Positions 26,930 to 35,252 of a DNA stretch of 64,000 nt are shown here, piece by piece. The notes beneath the pieces are model-generated. The model made no database searches. It saw nothing but the letters and a program-made list of their open reading frames with translations, and was not told the DNA's origin. Origin of the DNA: an uncultured bacterium (GTDB lineage Bacteria > Planctomycetota > JAJSAM01 > JAJVHW01); assembly GCA_937996235.1 (NCBI GenBank), contig CALKVK010000038.1, positions 1 to 64,000 on the forward strand, written 5' to 3'. The position numbers were made by a program, and so were the translations under genes. The number at the start of each line of letters is the position of its first letter. The first letter of the stretch is position 1.

Positions 26930-28166
26930 AGGAATAGCGCAGCGCCTCATGCGCTGCGCTGGCGTCGGAGGCGATCTGTCTTGGGTCGTCGTGGATGAGG
27001 TAGAGCTCCCACGCGGCCGTGTCGAGGTCGCGCGTCACCGGTGCGCGCATGCCGACGCTGCGCACGGTGCCGAACTCGTCGAAGCTCGGCAGCGCCTGCA
27101 CCTCGGCCACGCCGTGCACCTGCGAGATGCGCGGGATCTCGTACGTCTGGATGCCGTGCACCACGCGCGCCTCGAGGCGGTCGTAGCGCGCGATGTCGAG
27201 GTCGGCCGCGCGCAGCGGGATGTGCGCGAGGTACTGGCACGCGGCGAGCTCGAGGAGCGAGCGGCCGTGCAGCTTCGAGCCGAGGATGGCGAGGTTGCCG
27301 CCGCCGAAGCGTGCGCCGACCTCGATCAGGCACGGGCCGCGCGCGTCGACCTTGACCTCCATGTGGATCGGCACGCGGCGCAGCTCGAGCGCCTCGACGA
27401 CGTCGGCCGCGTAGCGCGCGACCTGCACGAACACCGGTGCGTGCGTGGGCACGCGCCACGTCTGGTAGAAGAGGTTCGGGATGCCGTGGCTCGTGCGGCG
27501 GTCGTAGTGCCACACGTCCGTGACGAGCAGGTCGCCGCGCCCGTCCACGATGCCGTTGACGACGATCTCGTCGCCACCGATGTACTCCTCGAGCAGCACG
27601 TCGCCGCCGCCGGTCTTCACGCGGGCGCAGTCGCGCAGCAGCTCCGCGTCGGAGGTCGGGAAGTAGACGTCCTCCGAACCGGAGCCGGCGGTGGGCTTCA
27701 CGACCACCGGCCACGTCCCGACCGCACGCTGGAAGGCGAGCGCCGCGACGCCGTCGGTCACCACCTGCGAGGCGTTGACGCGCACGTTGCCGCGGCTCCG
27801 CAGCCACGCCTTCATGAGCGCCTTGTCGCGGCAGCGGCGCATCACCTCGAGCGAGTTCCACGACAGTCCGAGCAGCTCGCCGAGGCGCGCGCCGTAGAGC
27901 ACCGTCTCCTCGTCCCACGGGATCACGCCCTCGAGGAACGGACGGTGCAGACGGATCTCGGCCGCCAGCGCGGCGACGGTGGGCCACTCGCTCGCGACGT
28001 ACGTCTCGACGACGTGCGCGCCGAGCGTGCGCGACCACTTGCCGCGCCAGAGCGCGTGCCGCGCGTCGCTCGTGAACACGGCGATCGCCGCCTTGCCGAT
28101 GCCGCCGAGGAAGGTGAGCAGCTCGCTCGGATAACGCCCGACCGGATCGAGGATGACGTACGCCAT
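26928..28166 (-). CDS. ATP-grasp domain ligase, third of a tandem set
   Basis: This 412-aa protein has the ATP-grasp features RDKALMKAWLRSRGNVRVN, TWPVVVKPTAGSGSEDVYF, LLEEYIGGDEIVVNGIV and the metal-binding IEVGARFGGGNLAIL. It is a clear paralogue of the gene just upstream: both begin M-(AY/PY)-(V/L)ILDP, share GAHVVxxY and the same order of blocks, and so arose by tandem duplication. The start ATG at 28166 is 2 bases beyond the upstream stop, so translation is likely coupled. The stop codon is supplied by the tip of repeat-element copy 3. Such ligases join a carboxylate to an amine; with three or four together, a small peptide-like product is conceivable, but the substrates are unknown. Confidence 0.88.
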   Translation of the reverse strand: MAYVILDPVGRYPSELLTFLGGIGKAAIAVFTSDARHALWRGKWSRTLGAHVVETYVASEWPTVAALAAEIRLHRPFLEGVIPWDEETVLYGARLGELLGLSWNSLEVMRRCRDKALMKAWLRSRGNVRVNASQVVTDGVAALAFQRAVGTWPVVVKPTAGSGSEDVYFPTSDAELLRDCARVKTGGGDVLLEEYIGGDEIVVNGIVDGRGDLLVTDVWHYDRRTSHGIPNLFYQTWRVPTHAPVFVQVARYAADVVEALELRRVPIHMEVKVDARGPCLIEVGARFGGGNLAILGSKLHGRSLLELAACQYLAHIPLRAADLDIARYDRLEARVVHGIQTYEIPRISQVHGVAEVQALPSFDEFGTVRSVGMRAPVTRDLDTAAWELYLIHDDPRQIASDASAAHEALRYS

Positions 28167-28168
28167 GG

Positions 28169-29410
28169 TCACTCGTAGCGCAGGAGGCGCCGCGCGGCCC
28201 GCGCGTCCTCCGCGACCTGCTCCGGGTCCGCGTGGAACAGGTAGACCTCCCACGCCTTCGTGTTGACGTCGCGGCTCAGCGGCGCGCGCATCCCGACGCG
28301 GCGCAGCATGCCGAGACCCGCGAACGACGGCAGCGCGCGCACCTCGTCGACGCCGTGCACCGCGGAGATGCTCTCGATCTCGACGTCCTGGATGCCGCTC
28401 AGGATGCGCGCGCCGTGCGCGTCGTAGTACGCGTAGTCCACGTCGGCGGGGCCGACGTCGAGGTCGTCGAGGTAGTGGCAGACCGCCAGCTCGAAGAGGC
28501 TGTGGTGGTGCAGCCGCGACGCCAGGTACGTCTGGTTGCCGCCCGCGAAGCGCGCACCGCACTCGATGACGCAGGGCCCCGCGTCGTCCACCTTCACCTC
28601 CATGTGGAAGGGTGACCGGCGGAGGCCGAGCGTGTCGAGGATCGCCGCGGCGTAGTCGCCGAGCGCCTCGAACGGCTCCTCGCGGCTGCCGAGCTTGAGC
28701 GTCTCGTAGTAGAGGTTCCGGCGCTCGCCGCGGTCGCGCTTGTCGTAGCGCCAGATGTCGGTGACGAGCACGCCGCCGTCGTGCGCGACGATGCCGTTGA
28801 CGGCGTACTCGGTGCCGCCGACGTACTCCTCGAGCAGCACCTCGCCGAGTCCCGACTCGAGCACGCGCTGGCAGCCGTCGAGGAGCGTCCCGGCGTCCCG
28901 CGCGAAGAAGACGCTCATGGAGCCCGCGCCGCCGCTCGGCTTGACCACGATCGGCCAGGCGCCGACCTCCTCCTGGAACGCGAGCGCGTCGGCGGCGTCG
29001 CTCACCACGCGCGCGCGGTTCACGCGCGCGGTGCCGTGCGCGCGCAGCCACGCCTTCAGCACGGACTTGTCGCGGAAGCGCTCGATCACCGCGCGCGAGT
29101 TCCAGCCGAGGTCGAGCGCATCCGAGAGCTCGGCGGCGAGGAGCACGTGGCGCTCGTCCCACGGCACGATGCCGAAGAAGCCGTCCGGGAACGCTGCGCG
29201 CAGCTCGGCGGCGAACGCGTCGAGCTCGTCGTGCGGCACGTCGTACTCGGCGACGACGTGTGCGCCGAGCTCCCCGCGCCAGCGCGACTCCCACGCGCCG
29301 CGCGCGCGCGCCGAGGAGAGCAGCACGACCGCCTCGAGACCGAGACGGTCGAGGAAGCGCTTCTCGTGCGCGGCGTACTCGTCGGTCGGGTCGAGGATGA
29401 GGTACGGCAT
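28169..29410 (-). CDS. ATP-grasp domain ligase, second of a tandem set
   Basis: This 413-aa cytoplasmic enzyme has the blocks RDKSVLKAWLRAHGTARVN, AWPIVVKPSGGAGSMSVFF, VLLEEYVGGTEYAVNGIV and IECGARFAGGNQTYL, giving the ATP- and magnesium-binding residues of the ATP-grasp fold. It is the closest relative of the following gene. The start is the ATG at 29410, 17 bases after the stop of the preceding ATP-grasp gene; the ribosome-binding site is weak, which fits coupled translation. Biotin-carboxylase-like and L-amino-acid-ligase-like enzymes share these motifs, so the reaction cannot be narrowed further. Confidence 0.88.
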   Translation of the reverse strand: MPYLILDPTDEYAAHEKRFLDRLGLEAVVLLSSARARGAWESRWRGELGAHVVAEYDVPHDELDAFAAELRAAFPDGFFGIVPWDERHVLLAAELSDALDLGWNSRAVIERFRDKSVLKAWLRAHGTARVNRARVVSDAADALAFQEEVGAWPIVVKPSGGAGSMSVFFARDAGTLLDGCQRVLESGLGEVLLEEYVGGTEYAVNGIVAHDGGVLVTDIWRYDKRDRGERRNLYYETLKLGSREEPFEALGDYAAAILDTLGLRRSPFHMEVKVDDAGPCVIECGARFAGGNQTYLASRLHHHSLFELAVCHYLDDLDVGPADVDYAYYDAHGARILSGIQDVEIESISAVHGVDEVRALPSFAGLGMLRRVGMRAPLSRDVNTKAWEVYLFHADPEQVAEDARAARRLLRYE

Positions 29411-29427
29411 GCGGGCGGCGTGCGCCG

Positions 29428-30654
29428 TCAGCGCACGAGCACCTGGAGCCGCGCGCCGACGTCGTCGAGCAGCGCGCGCAGCGCGTCGTAGTCGGGGTGG
29501 CGCAGGCGGAACCAGACGTTGTTCAGGTAGCCCTTGTGGATGGGGTCCGTCGGCGCACCGGGCTCGGGCAGCGCGTGCGCGAAGACGAAGGGCCGGATGC
29601 GCGCGAGCACCTGCTCGAGCCCGTGGTAGCCGACGACGACGCCGTCGCGCGGCGGACGCACCTGCACGGAGCCCGTGGCCAGGCGTCTGCTCGGCGTCCC
29701 CGCGGGGCGCCCGTGCACGACGACGGTCGCCCACTCGAACCACGTGTCGAGGTCGTTGCCGGCGGAGTAGAGGTCCCAGATGCGCTCGCCCGGCGGACGC
29801 GCGCCGATCTCCGAGAACTTCAGGCCCTTCGGACCGAAGAACCACTCCATGTGTGTCGCGGAGGTCCCGATGCCGAGCGCGCGGATGACCTTGCGCCCCA
29901 TCGCGCGCAGCTCGTCGTAGCCCGACGCCGCGACACGGTTCGTCGCGACGATCTGCGGCGCGACGCGGCGGTCGTCGAGCGCCGCGAGCACGTTCGGGTA
30001 GTAGTGCGAGACGAACTCCTGCACCGGCTCGCCGTCGACGCTGAGCGTGTCGTAGAAGCCCTCGTGGCCCTCGACGAACTCCTCGACGGCCGCCGACGCG
30101 CCGCCCGTCACGCCGAGGCGCTCCGCGGCCGCGAGCAGCTCGGCGACGGTCTCGACGCGGAAGGTCCCGAGCCCGCCGAGTGCGGCGCGGGGCTTCAGGA
30201 CGAGCGGGAAGCCGTGCTCCTCGGCGAACGCGCGCAGCGCGGCGAGCGAGTCGACGGCCGCGGACGCGGCACACGGCACGCCCGCGGCGCGCAGCGCGTC
30301 CTTCATCGCCGGCTTGTCGCGGCAGAGGGTCGCCGAGCGCACCGAGAGACCCGGCAGCGAGAGCGCCTCGCGGGCGACGGCGACGGGCACGACGAGGTTC
30401 TCGTCGCCGGTCTCGATGCGGTCGACGCGCCGCACGCGGTCGGCGTCGAGCGCGGCCTCGGCCAGCGCCTGCGGGTCGGCGAGGTTCGTGACGCGCACGT
30501 ACGCGTCGAGGTGGTGCCGGAGCGCCGGCGAGAGCCGCTCGCGCGGCGTGTGGCCGACGCCGGAGACCAGCGCGCCCGCCTCCTTCAGGCCGCGCACCAT
30601 GTCGGTGTACGCCGAGAAGAGATCGGGCCCGACGAACACGACGTGCGGACGCAT
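29428..30654 (-). CDS. ATP-grasp domain ligase, first of a tandem set
   Basis: This 408-aa protein opens a three-gene ATP-grasp operon. Motifs: VVFVGPDLFSAYTDMVRGL at the N-terminus, CRDKPAMKDALRAAGVPC, HGFPLVLKPRAALGGLGTF, VEEFVEGHEGFYDTL, and SEIGARPPGERIWDLY with the metal-binding acidic residue. It belongs to the same subgroup as the protein at 21737-22957 (shared GARPPG and HMEWFxxxxG segments) and differs from the two paralogues downstream. So the operon combines two ligase types, which would suit stepwise assembly of a product. The start is the ATG at 30654 with only a weak ribosome-binding site; the promoter should be within 30655-30711. Confidence 0.9.
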   Translation of the reverse strand: MRPHVVFVGPDLFSAYTDMVRGLKEAGALVSGVGHTPRERLSPALRHHLDAYVRVTNLADPQALAEAALDADRVRRVDRIETGDENLVVPVAVAREALSLPGLSVRSATLCRDKPAMKDALRAAGVPCAASAAVDSLAALRAFAEEHGFPLVLKPRAALGGLGTFRVETVAELLAAAERLGVTGGASAAVEEFVEGHEGFYDTLSVDGEPVQEFVSHYYPNVLAALDDRRVAPQIVATNRVAASGYDELRAMGRKVIRALGIGTSATHMEWFFGPKGLKFSEIGARPPGERIWDLYSAGNDLDTWFEWATVVVHGRPAGTPSRRLATGSVQVRPPRDGVVVGYHGLEQVLARIRPFVFAHALPEPGAPTDPIHKGYLNNVWFRLRHPDYDALRALLDDVGARLQVLVR

Positions 30655-30711
30655 CGGGCGCCGAGGCTACCGGAGCCCCGGGCGGCGGTCACCCGGCTCC
30701 TGCGGGGGTTC

Positions 30712-31290
30712 TCAGGCGTGCAGGCGCCGCGTCGTCTCGACGAGCTGGCGCACGACCGCGTCCACGCGCTCGGGAGCGCGCGCCGCCGTGAGCTTCCCGG
30801 CCTCGTCGAACGCCTGGTGGGCCGTGCCGAGGGCGAACTGCTCGGGCACCACGTGCACGCCGATGTTGCCGAGGAGCGCACGCACGACGACGAGCCCGCG
30901 CAGGCCGCCGAGCGCCCCGGGGGACGCGGCGACGAGCGCCGCGACCTTGCCGCGGAACGCCGCGAGCGGCGCCTCGCCGGGGAGCGGCCGCGAGGCCCAG
31001 TCGATGGCGTTCTTGAGCAGCGGCGTCAACGAGCCGTTGTACTCCGGGCACGCCAGGAGGAGCCCGTCGTGCGCGCCGAGCAGCTCCTTCCAGCGCCGTG
31101 CGCCGTCGGGCAGCCCGCCCTCGGCCTCGGCGTCGCCGTCGTAGAGCGGCAGGTCGAGGCTGCGCAGGTCGGCGACGGTGACCTCGGCGCCCAGCTCGCG
31201 GGCGCGCGCGGCGGCGACCTCGAGCAGACGGACGTTCAGCGAGCCGCGGCGCGAGCTGCCGGCGAAGGCGAGGATGCGGGGCGACGACAT
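30712..31290 (-). CDS. NAD(P)H-dependent FMN reductase
   Basis: This 192-aa flavodoxin-fold oxidoreductase reduces FMN, quinones or azo compounds with NAD(P)H. The FMN-phosphate loop GSSRRGSLNVRLLE is near the N-terminus, and the diagnostic ACPEYNGSLTPLLKNAIDWASR motif runs from about residues 80 to 101, followed by FRGKVAALVAASPGALGG. Length and motifs match the NADPH-dependent FMN reductase (SsuE/YLR011w-like) family. The start is the ATG at 31290 after GGGAGGG. It sits between the YtxJ-like gene and the ATP-grasp operon on the same strand; with YtxJ it may form a small redox unit, but this is only position-based. Confidence 0.9.
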   Translation of the reverse strand: MSSPRILAFAGSSRRGSLNVRLLEVAAARARELGAEVTVADLRSLDLPLYDGDAEAEGGLPDGARRWKELLGAHDGLLLACPEYNGSLTPLLKNAIDWASRPLPGEAPLAAFRGKVAALVAASPGALGGLRGLVVVRALLGNIGVHVVPEQFALGTAHQAFDEAGKLTAARAPERVDAVVRQLVETTRRLHA

Positions 31291-31359
31291 GGTTCCCTCC
31301 CGCCGCGACGAGACGTGCGGCGCGAGCGGAACGCGCGGCCCGCCGCGCTGCTTCCCGGT

Positions 31360-31692
31360 CTACGCCGCGCCCGTGCCGTCCCAGGCGTCCGCGAGGAACA
31401 CCTCGGTGATGGTCTCGTGCGACGCGTGCGCGCACACGGCACCGGCGCGGAGCGCGAGCACCTGCGGCGACTCGTGCCGCACGCCGGTCGCGGCCGCCGC
31501 GCGCTGCGAGAGGGGGCGCGACGCGATCACGTCGACCCACGCCGTCGCGGCGTCCGGGTGCGCGGCGACGAAGCGCTCGTACGCGTCGAACGCGCGCGCG
31601 CTGCGCGGGCAGATCCGCGAGTGCTTGAAGAGCAGGAAGCGCGGCGCGGCGAGGGCGGCGTCGAGCTCTCCGTCGGTGGTCAGTTCGTGCAC
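31360..31692 (-). CDS. ytxJ: YtxJ/BrxC-like thioredoxin-fold protein
   Basis: This 110-aa protein matches the YtxJ (DUF2847) family: FKHSRICPRSARAFDAYERF around Cys28 and HESPQVLALRAGAVCAHASHETIT near the C-terminus. In Firmicutes these proteins remove bacillithiol from oxidised proteins (bacilliredoxin C). The HSxxCPxS motif, the cis-Pro segment (ESPQ) and the AxHxxIT ending are all present. The start is a GTG at 31692 after AGGAG. No bacillithiol synthesis genes (bshA, bshB, bshC) are in the window, so the thiol it works with is not shown. The family call is good; the bacillithiol role is borrowed from other phyla. Confidence 0.85.
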   Translation of the reverse strand: MHELTTDGELDAALAAPRFLLFKHSRICPRSARAFDAYERFVAAHPDAATAWVDVIASRPLSQRAAAATGVRHESPQVLALRAGAVCAHASHETITEVFLADAWDGTGAA

Positions 31693-31732
31693 GTTCGGCT
31701 CCTGAACCGAGGCTCGTGCCGACGGCGTGGCG

Positions 31733-32569
31733 TCAGCGCTGCCGGACGATGAACGCGACGAAGATCACGATCGCGACGGCGATCGCGAGCGCGATCAGCA
31801 ACAGGATCCACCACGCCGCGGCGAGGAACGCCTTCCAACCGGTCGTGCGGTGGAGGTGCCGCACGCCGATCACGTACGCGACGAACGACCAGACGCCTGC
31901 GACCATTCCGCCGAGGAACGGCACGACCACGAGCACGAGAGGCGCGCGCGTGTAGCAGTAGAGGCGCACGGTCTGGGAGAACGGCGCCGCGCGCACCTTG
32001 AGCACGCCGAGCCCGAGGTGCGTGAGAGCCGGCATGACGAGGGCCCCCACCGCGTAGACGAGCGGCACCACGGCGACTCCCAGCGCGCTGGCCGCCGCCT
32101 GGAATCCCAGCATCCGGGCCGGCGGCGGGCCGTTGCCGCGGGCACCCGACATCACGCCGAGGACGACGGTGTTCCAGAGCATCGACCAGACGAACTCCGC
32201 GACGCCGGCCAGGAGCGCCAGCAGGAGTCCGAAGACGACGGCGTCCGACCAGCGCGAGGGCACGTCGAGGCGGCGCGTGAAGCGCGGCGTCTCGAGGCAC
32301 ACCTCGCGGCACGTCGCGAGGAACGCCCGCACCACGCCGAGCTGCGAGCGTCGCTCCCAGTGCGGCAGCTCCGGATCGCCGCCCGCCGGGAGCGGCGGGG
32401 CCACCTCCTCGACGGCACGCTCGTGCTCCGGCGCAAGCGCCGACTCGCGGCACGCCGGACAGAGCGCGCGTCCATCCGCCGCCGCGATGCACGCGACGCA
32501 GAACGCGCCGCCGCAGCCGTCGCAGCGGCGGAGGCCGTCGTCGATCTCCGGGTGCAGCTCGCACGTCAT
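31733..32569 (-). CDS. Zinc-ribbon/B-box-like protein with Yip1-type membrane domain
   Basis: This 278-aa membrane protein has an N-terminal zinc-binding module with eight likely ligands in four pairs: Cys3/His6, Cys16/Cys19, Cys24/Cys27 and Cys37/Cys40. After an acidic linker come about five membrane helices in residues 105-275 (DAVVFGLLLALLAGVAEFVW, LVYAVGALVMPALTHLGLGVL, WILLLIALAIAVAIVIFVAF), in the layout of bacterial Yip1-domain proteins. The start is the ATG at 32569 with GGAGGAGG, a very strong ribosome-binding site. It follows the SGNH-like gene by 16 bp, so it is probably co-transcribed with the O-acylation pair. Its function is unknown; Yip1 proteins in bacteria have no settled role. 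Confidence 0.83.
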   Translation of the reverse strand: MTCELHPEIDDGLRRCDGCGGAFCVACIAAADGRALCPACRESALAPEHERAVEEVAPPLPAGGDPELPHWERRSQLGVVRAFLATCREVCLETPRFTRRLDVPSRWSDAVVFGLLLALLAGVAEFVWSMLWNTVVLGVMSGARGNGPPPARMLGFQAAASALGVAVVPLVYAVGALVMPALTHLGLGVLKVRAAPFSQTVRLYCYTRAPLVLVVVPFLGGMVAGVWSFVAYVIGVRHLHRTTGWKAFLAAAWWILLLIALAIAVAIVIFVAFIVRQR

Positions 32570-32585
32570 CGCCGCCTCCTCCCCG

Positions 32586-33677
32586 TCAGCGCGGTCCGTC
32601 GCCGGCCTCGACCGCCAGCCACGCGCGCGCCGCCGCGCGGGAGAAACGCTCCGCCTGCTCGAGGTTCACGTGCAGGTTGTCGGGGAAGTCGGTGTCCGGG
32701 ACCTCGATGCCGGCGTCGACGTGCGCGACGTCGCGCGCCGCGAGCAGGCCCGCGATGCGCGCCGCGTCCGCGCGCCGGAGCTCGCTGGTCCAGCGCCGCC
32801 GGTCGGGGCTGCAGAGCGGCAGCTCGAGCACCGCGACGCGCGCGCCGGCGCGCTGCACGAGGTCCACGATCTCGAGCAGGTCGGAGTGCTCCCAGTCGAT
32901 GGGCTCCTGCCGCGCGATGAGCGCGTCGAGCCGCTCGCTCACCTGGCGGCGGACGGCCTCGAGCCCCTCGGGGTCGTCGCGCAGCCCGCCGCCGTCGGCC
33001 AGATTGACGCGGCGCTTCCGCGGCGGCGCACCGAAGAGGTGCGTGGCGCGCAGCGCGCGCTCGGCGCGCTCGAGCAGCTTGCGGCGGATGCGACCACGGA
33101 ACTGCACGGTGCGGAGCGGCGGCGCGGCCCACGCGAGGAGCACCGAGGCCTTGTCCTCGAGCTCCTGCGCGCCCTCCTCCGGCAGGTCCGCCGCGAGCAG
33201 CGCCGGCAGGTCCTCGAGCCGGAAGACGTCTTCGAGCGCACCGGCGCCGAGCTCGTTGCGCAGGTCGCGCCCGCGCTCGGCCCCGGGCACGCCCGCGCGC
33301 GCCTCGAGGAACACGACGCTCCCGCGCAGCGCGTCGGGGGCGGCGCGGAGCACGTTGCGCAGCCCGCGGAGGTGCTGTGCGTTGGTCGAGTTGCCGATGC
33401 CGGCCTTCTCGGCGAAGACGTCGCGCCCGGTGTGCGCGCGGACCTCGTCGGCGAACGCGACGGTGTCGAGGGCCGCCCAGGTGCGCGACGTGCCGAGGAA
33501 GAGGTAGTCGATGTGCCGCTCGCGCGCGACCGCCTCGACGCGCGAGTAGCGGTTGTAGACGAGCCCCGTGCGGCCGAGCGCCGTCTCGAGCGTCGCGAGG
33601 ACGAAGAGCGGCAGGAGCACCCACGCGAGCGGGTTCAGCCAGCGCGGCGGGTCTCTGCGGGTGGGCGTCGGGTCCAT
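32586..33677 (-). CDS. Membrane-anchored SGNH hydrolase-like protein (partner of MBOAT)
   Basis: This 363-aa protein has one N-terminal membrane anchor (about residues 15-30). The periplasmic domain has an SGNH-type layout: block I YLFLGTSRTWAALD with the candidate nucleophile Ser, an Asn in the block around GIGNSTNAQHLRG, and block V FPDNLHVN with the Asp-x-x-His pair. It follows the MBOAT gene by 19 bp. Such pairs (AlgI with AlgJ/AlgX/PatB-like proteins, DltB with DltD) move acetyl or alanyl groups across the membrane and attach them to an envelope polymer. I infer that this protein transfers the acyl group delivered by the MBOAT protein. The polymer is not identified; no alginate or cellulose genes are nearby. 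Confidence 0.8.
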   Translation of the reverse strand: MDPTPTRRDPPRWLNPLAWVLLPLFVLATLETALGRTGLVYNRYSRVEAVARERHIDYLFLGTSRTWAALDTVAFADEVRAHTGRDVFAEKAGIGNSTNAQHLRGLRNVLRAAPDALRGSVVFLEARAGVPGAERGRDLRNELGAGALEDVFRLEDLPALLAADLPEEGAQELEDKASVLLAWAAPPLRTVQFRGRIRRKLLERAERALRATHLFGAPPRKRRVNLADGGGLRDDPEGLEAVRRQVSERLDALIARQEPIDWEHSDLLEIVDLVQRAGARVAVLELPLCSPDRRRWTSELRRADAARIAGLLAARDVAHVDAGIEVPDTDFPDNLHVNLEQAERFSRAAARAWLAVEAGDGPR

Positions 33678-33696
33678 GTGGTCTCGGGGCTGCGCC

Positions 33697-35106
33697 TCAG
33701 AACTGGAAGTAGATGAACTGGGCGCTCTCGGTCGAGCGCAGCAGCAGGAACGCGGTCCACAGCGCGACGACGACCGCGGGGCCGACGCCCCAGCGCCAGA
33801 GCGGCGCCTCGCGGACGTCGTCGCGGTTGCGCGCCCAGAGCTCGACGGCCGTGAGCATGCCGACGAAGAGCAGGAGCTGCGCGACGAGCGCCGCCGCGTT
33901 GCCCTCGCCGGGCGCGAACGTCGCGATGTGGCCGAGGAACGAGCCGACCTGGCCGACGCTGCGCGCGCGGAACAGCAGCCACCCGAGGCACGTCAGGTGG
34001 AACATCCCGAACCAGCGGACGCCGAGCGGCAGCACCGAACCGTGCGTCCGGCCGGCGACGCGGCCGACGACCGCGCGGTGCGCGCACAGCAGGAGTCCGT
34101 GGTAGAGACCCCACAGCACGAACAGCCACGACGCGCCGTGCCACAGGCCCCCGAGCACCATCGTCAGCAGCAGGTTGCGATACGTCGCGAGGGTGCCGCC
34201 GCGGCTGCCGCCGAGCGGGATGTAGAGGTAGTCGCGCAGCCACGTCGAGAGGCTCACGTGCCAGCGGTGCCAGAACTCCTGCGGGTTCGTGGCGACGTAG
34301 GGGAAGCGGAAGTTCACGGAGAGATCGAAGCCGAGCAGGCGCGCGAGTCCGCGGGCGATGTCCGAGTAGCCGCCGAAGTCGCAGTAGATCTGGAAGGCGA
34401 AGCCGTAGAGCGCGAGAAGGCAGACGAGTCCCGAGGGCGTGCTCTCCGCGTTGAACGCCTGGTCCACGAGCACGGCGAGGTTGTCGGCGACGACGCACTT
34501 CTTGAAGTAGCCGAGCGTGATGAGCCACGCGCCGATCGCGAGGTCGTCGCGTGTGACGCCGCGCGGGCGCTCGATCTGCGGCAGCAGATGCGTCGCGCGC
34601 TCGATCGGCCCCGCGACGAGCTGCGGGAAGAACGAGACGTAGAGCGCGAAGTCGACGACGTCGCGGCACGGCTCGAGGCGCCGGCGGTAGACGTCGATCG
34701 TGTAGCTCATCGTCTGGAACGTGTAGAACGAGATGCCGACGGGCAGCACGACGCCGAGCCGCCCCGTGAGCGCCCCGAGTCCGAGCGACTGGAGCAGCGC
34801 GTCGGCCGACGCGACGAAGAAGTCGGCGTACTTGAAGAAGCCGAGCGCGCCCAGGTTCGCGACGCAGCTCACGAGCAGCAGCAGCCGGCGGCGGCGCACG
34901 TCGTCGCTCTTCCGCAGGCCCTCCGCCACCAGGTAGTCGACGACCGTCGAGCCCGCGAGCAGGCCGAGGAAGCGCCAGTCCCAGGCGCCGTAGAACGCGT
35001 AGCTCGCGACGAGCAGCAGCAGCTTGCGCGCGCGTCCGCGCAGGAGCCACGCCGCCGGGAAGACGACGGCCGCGAAGAGCACGAACAGCGACGAGTTGAA
35101 GAGCAT
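33697..35106 (-). CDS. MBOAT family O-acyltransferase (AlgI-like)
   Basis: This 469-aa multi-pass membrane protein has the AlgI/DltB-type pattern: MLFNSSLFVLFAAVVFPAAW at the N-terminus, LPVGISFYTFQTMSYTIDVYR, VSFFPQLVAGPIERA, and EFWHRWHVSLSTWLRDYLYIPLGGSR. The catalytic His323 is in GGLWHGASW. About ten membrane helices are expected. MBOAT proteins carry acyl groups across the inner membrane for transfer to extracellular polysaccharides. The start is the ATG at 35106 after GGAAGGG. It heads an operon with the SGNH-like protein and the zinc-ribbon/Yip1 protein. It is divergent from the beta-helix gene across 146 bp. Confidence 0.94.
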   Translation of the reverse strand: MLFNSSLFVLFAAVVFPAAWLLRGRARKLLLLVASYAFYGAWDWRFLGLLAGSTVVDYLVAEGLRKSDDVRRRRLLLLVSCVANLGALGFFKYADFFVASADALLQSLGLGALTGRLGVVLPVGISFYTFQTMSYTIDVYRRRLEPCRDVVDFALYVSFFPQLVAGPIERATHLLPQIERPRGVTRDDLAIGAWLITLGYFKKCVVADNLAVLVDQAFNAESTPSGLVCLLALYGFAFQIYCDFGGYSDIARGLARLLGFDLSVNFRFPYVATNPQEFWHRWHVSLSTWLRDYLYIPLGGSRGGTLATYRNLLLTMVLGGLWHGASWLFVLWGLYHGLLLCAHRAVVGRVAGRTHGSVLPLGVRWFGMFHLTCLGWLLFRARSVGQVGSFLGHIATFAPGEGNAAALVAQLLLFVGMLTAVELWARNRDDVREAPLWRWGVGPAVVVALWTAFLLLRSTESAQFIYFQF

Positions 35107-35252
35107 CCCTTCCGCGGGGGCGCATCCGAGCGCGGGCGGCGCGCGAACTCACGAGATTCCCGATCCTGAGGAGCCGGTCCGGGTGGACGCACGGGCGGCA
35201 GCGCGTAAGGTCCGGGGACGGCGCGGAGGCGCGGGGACGACGAGGAGGCGAT

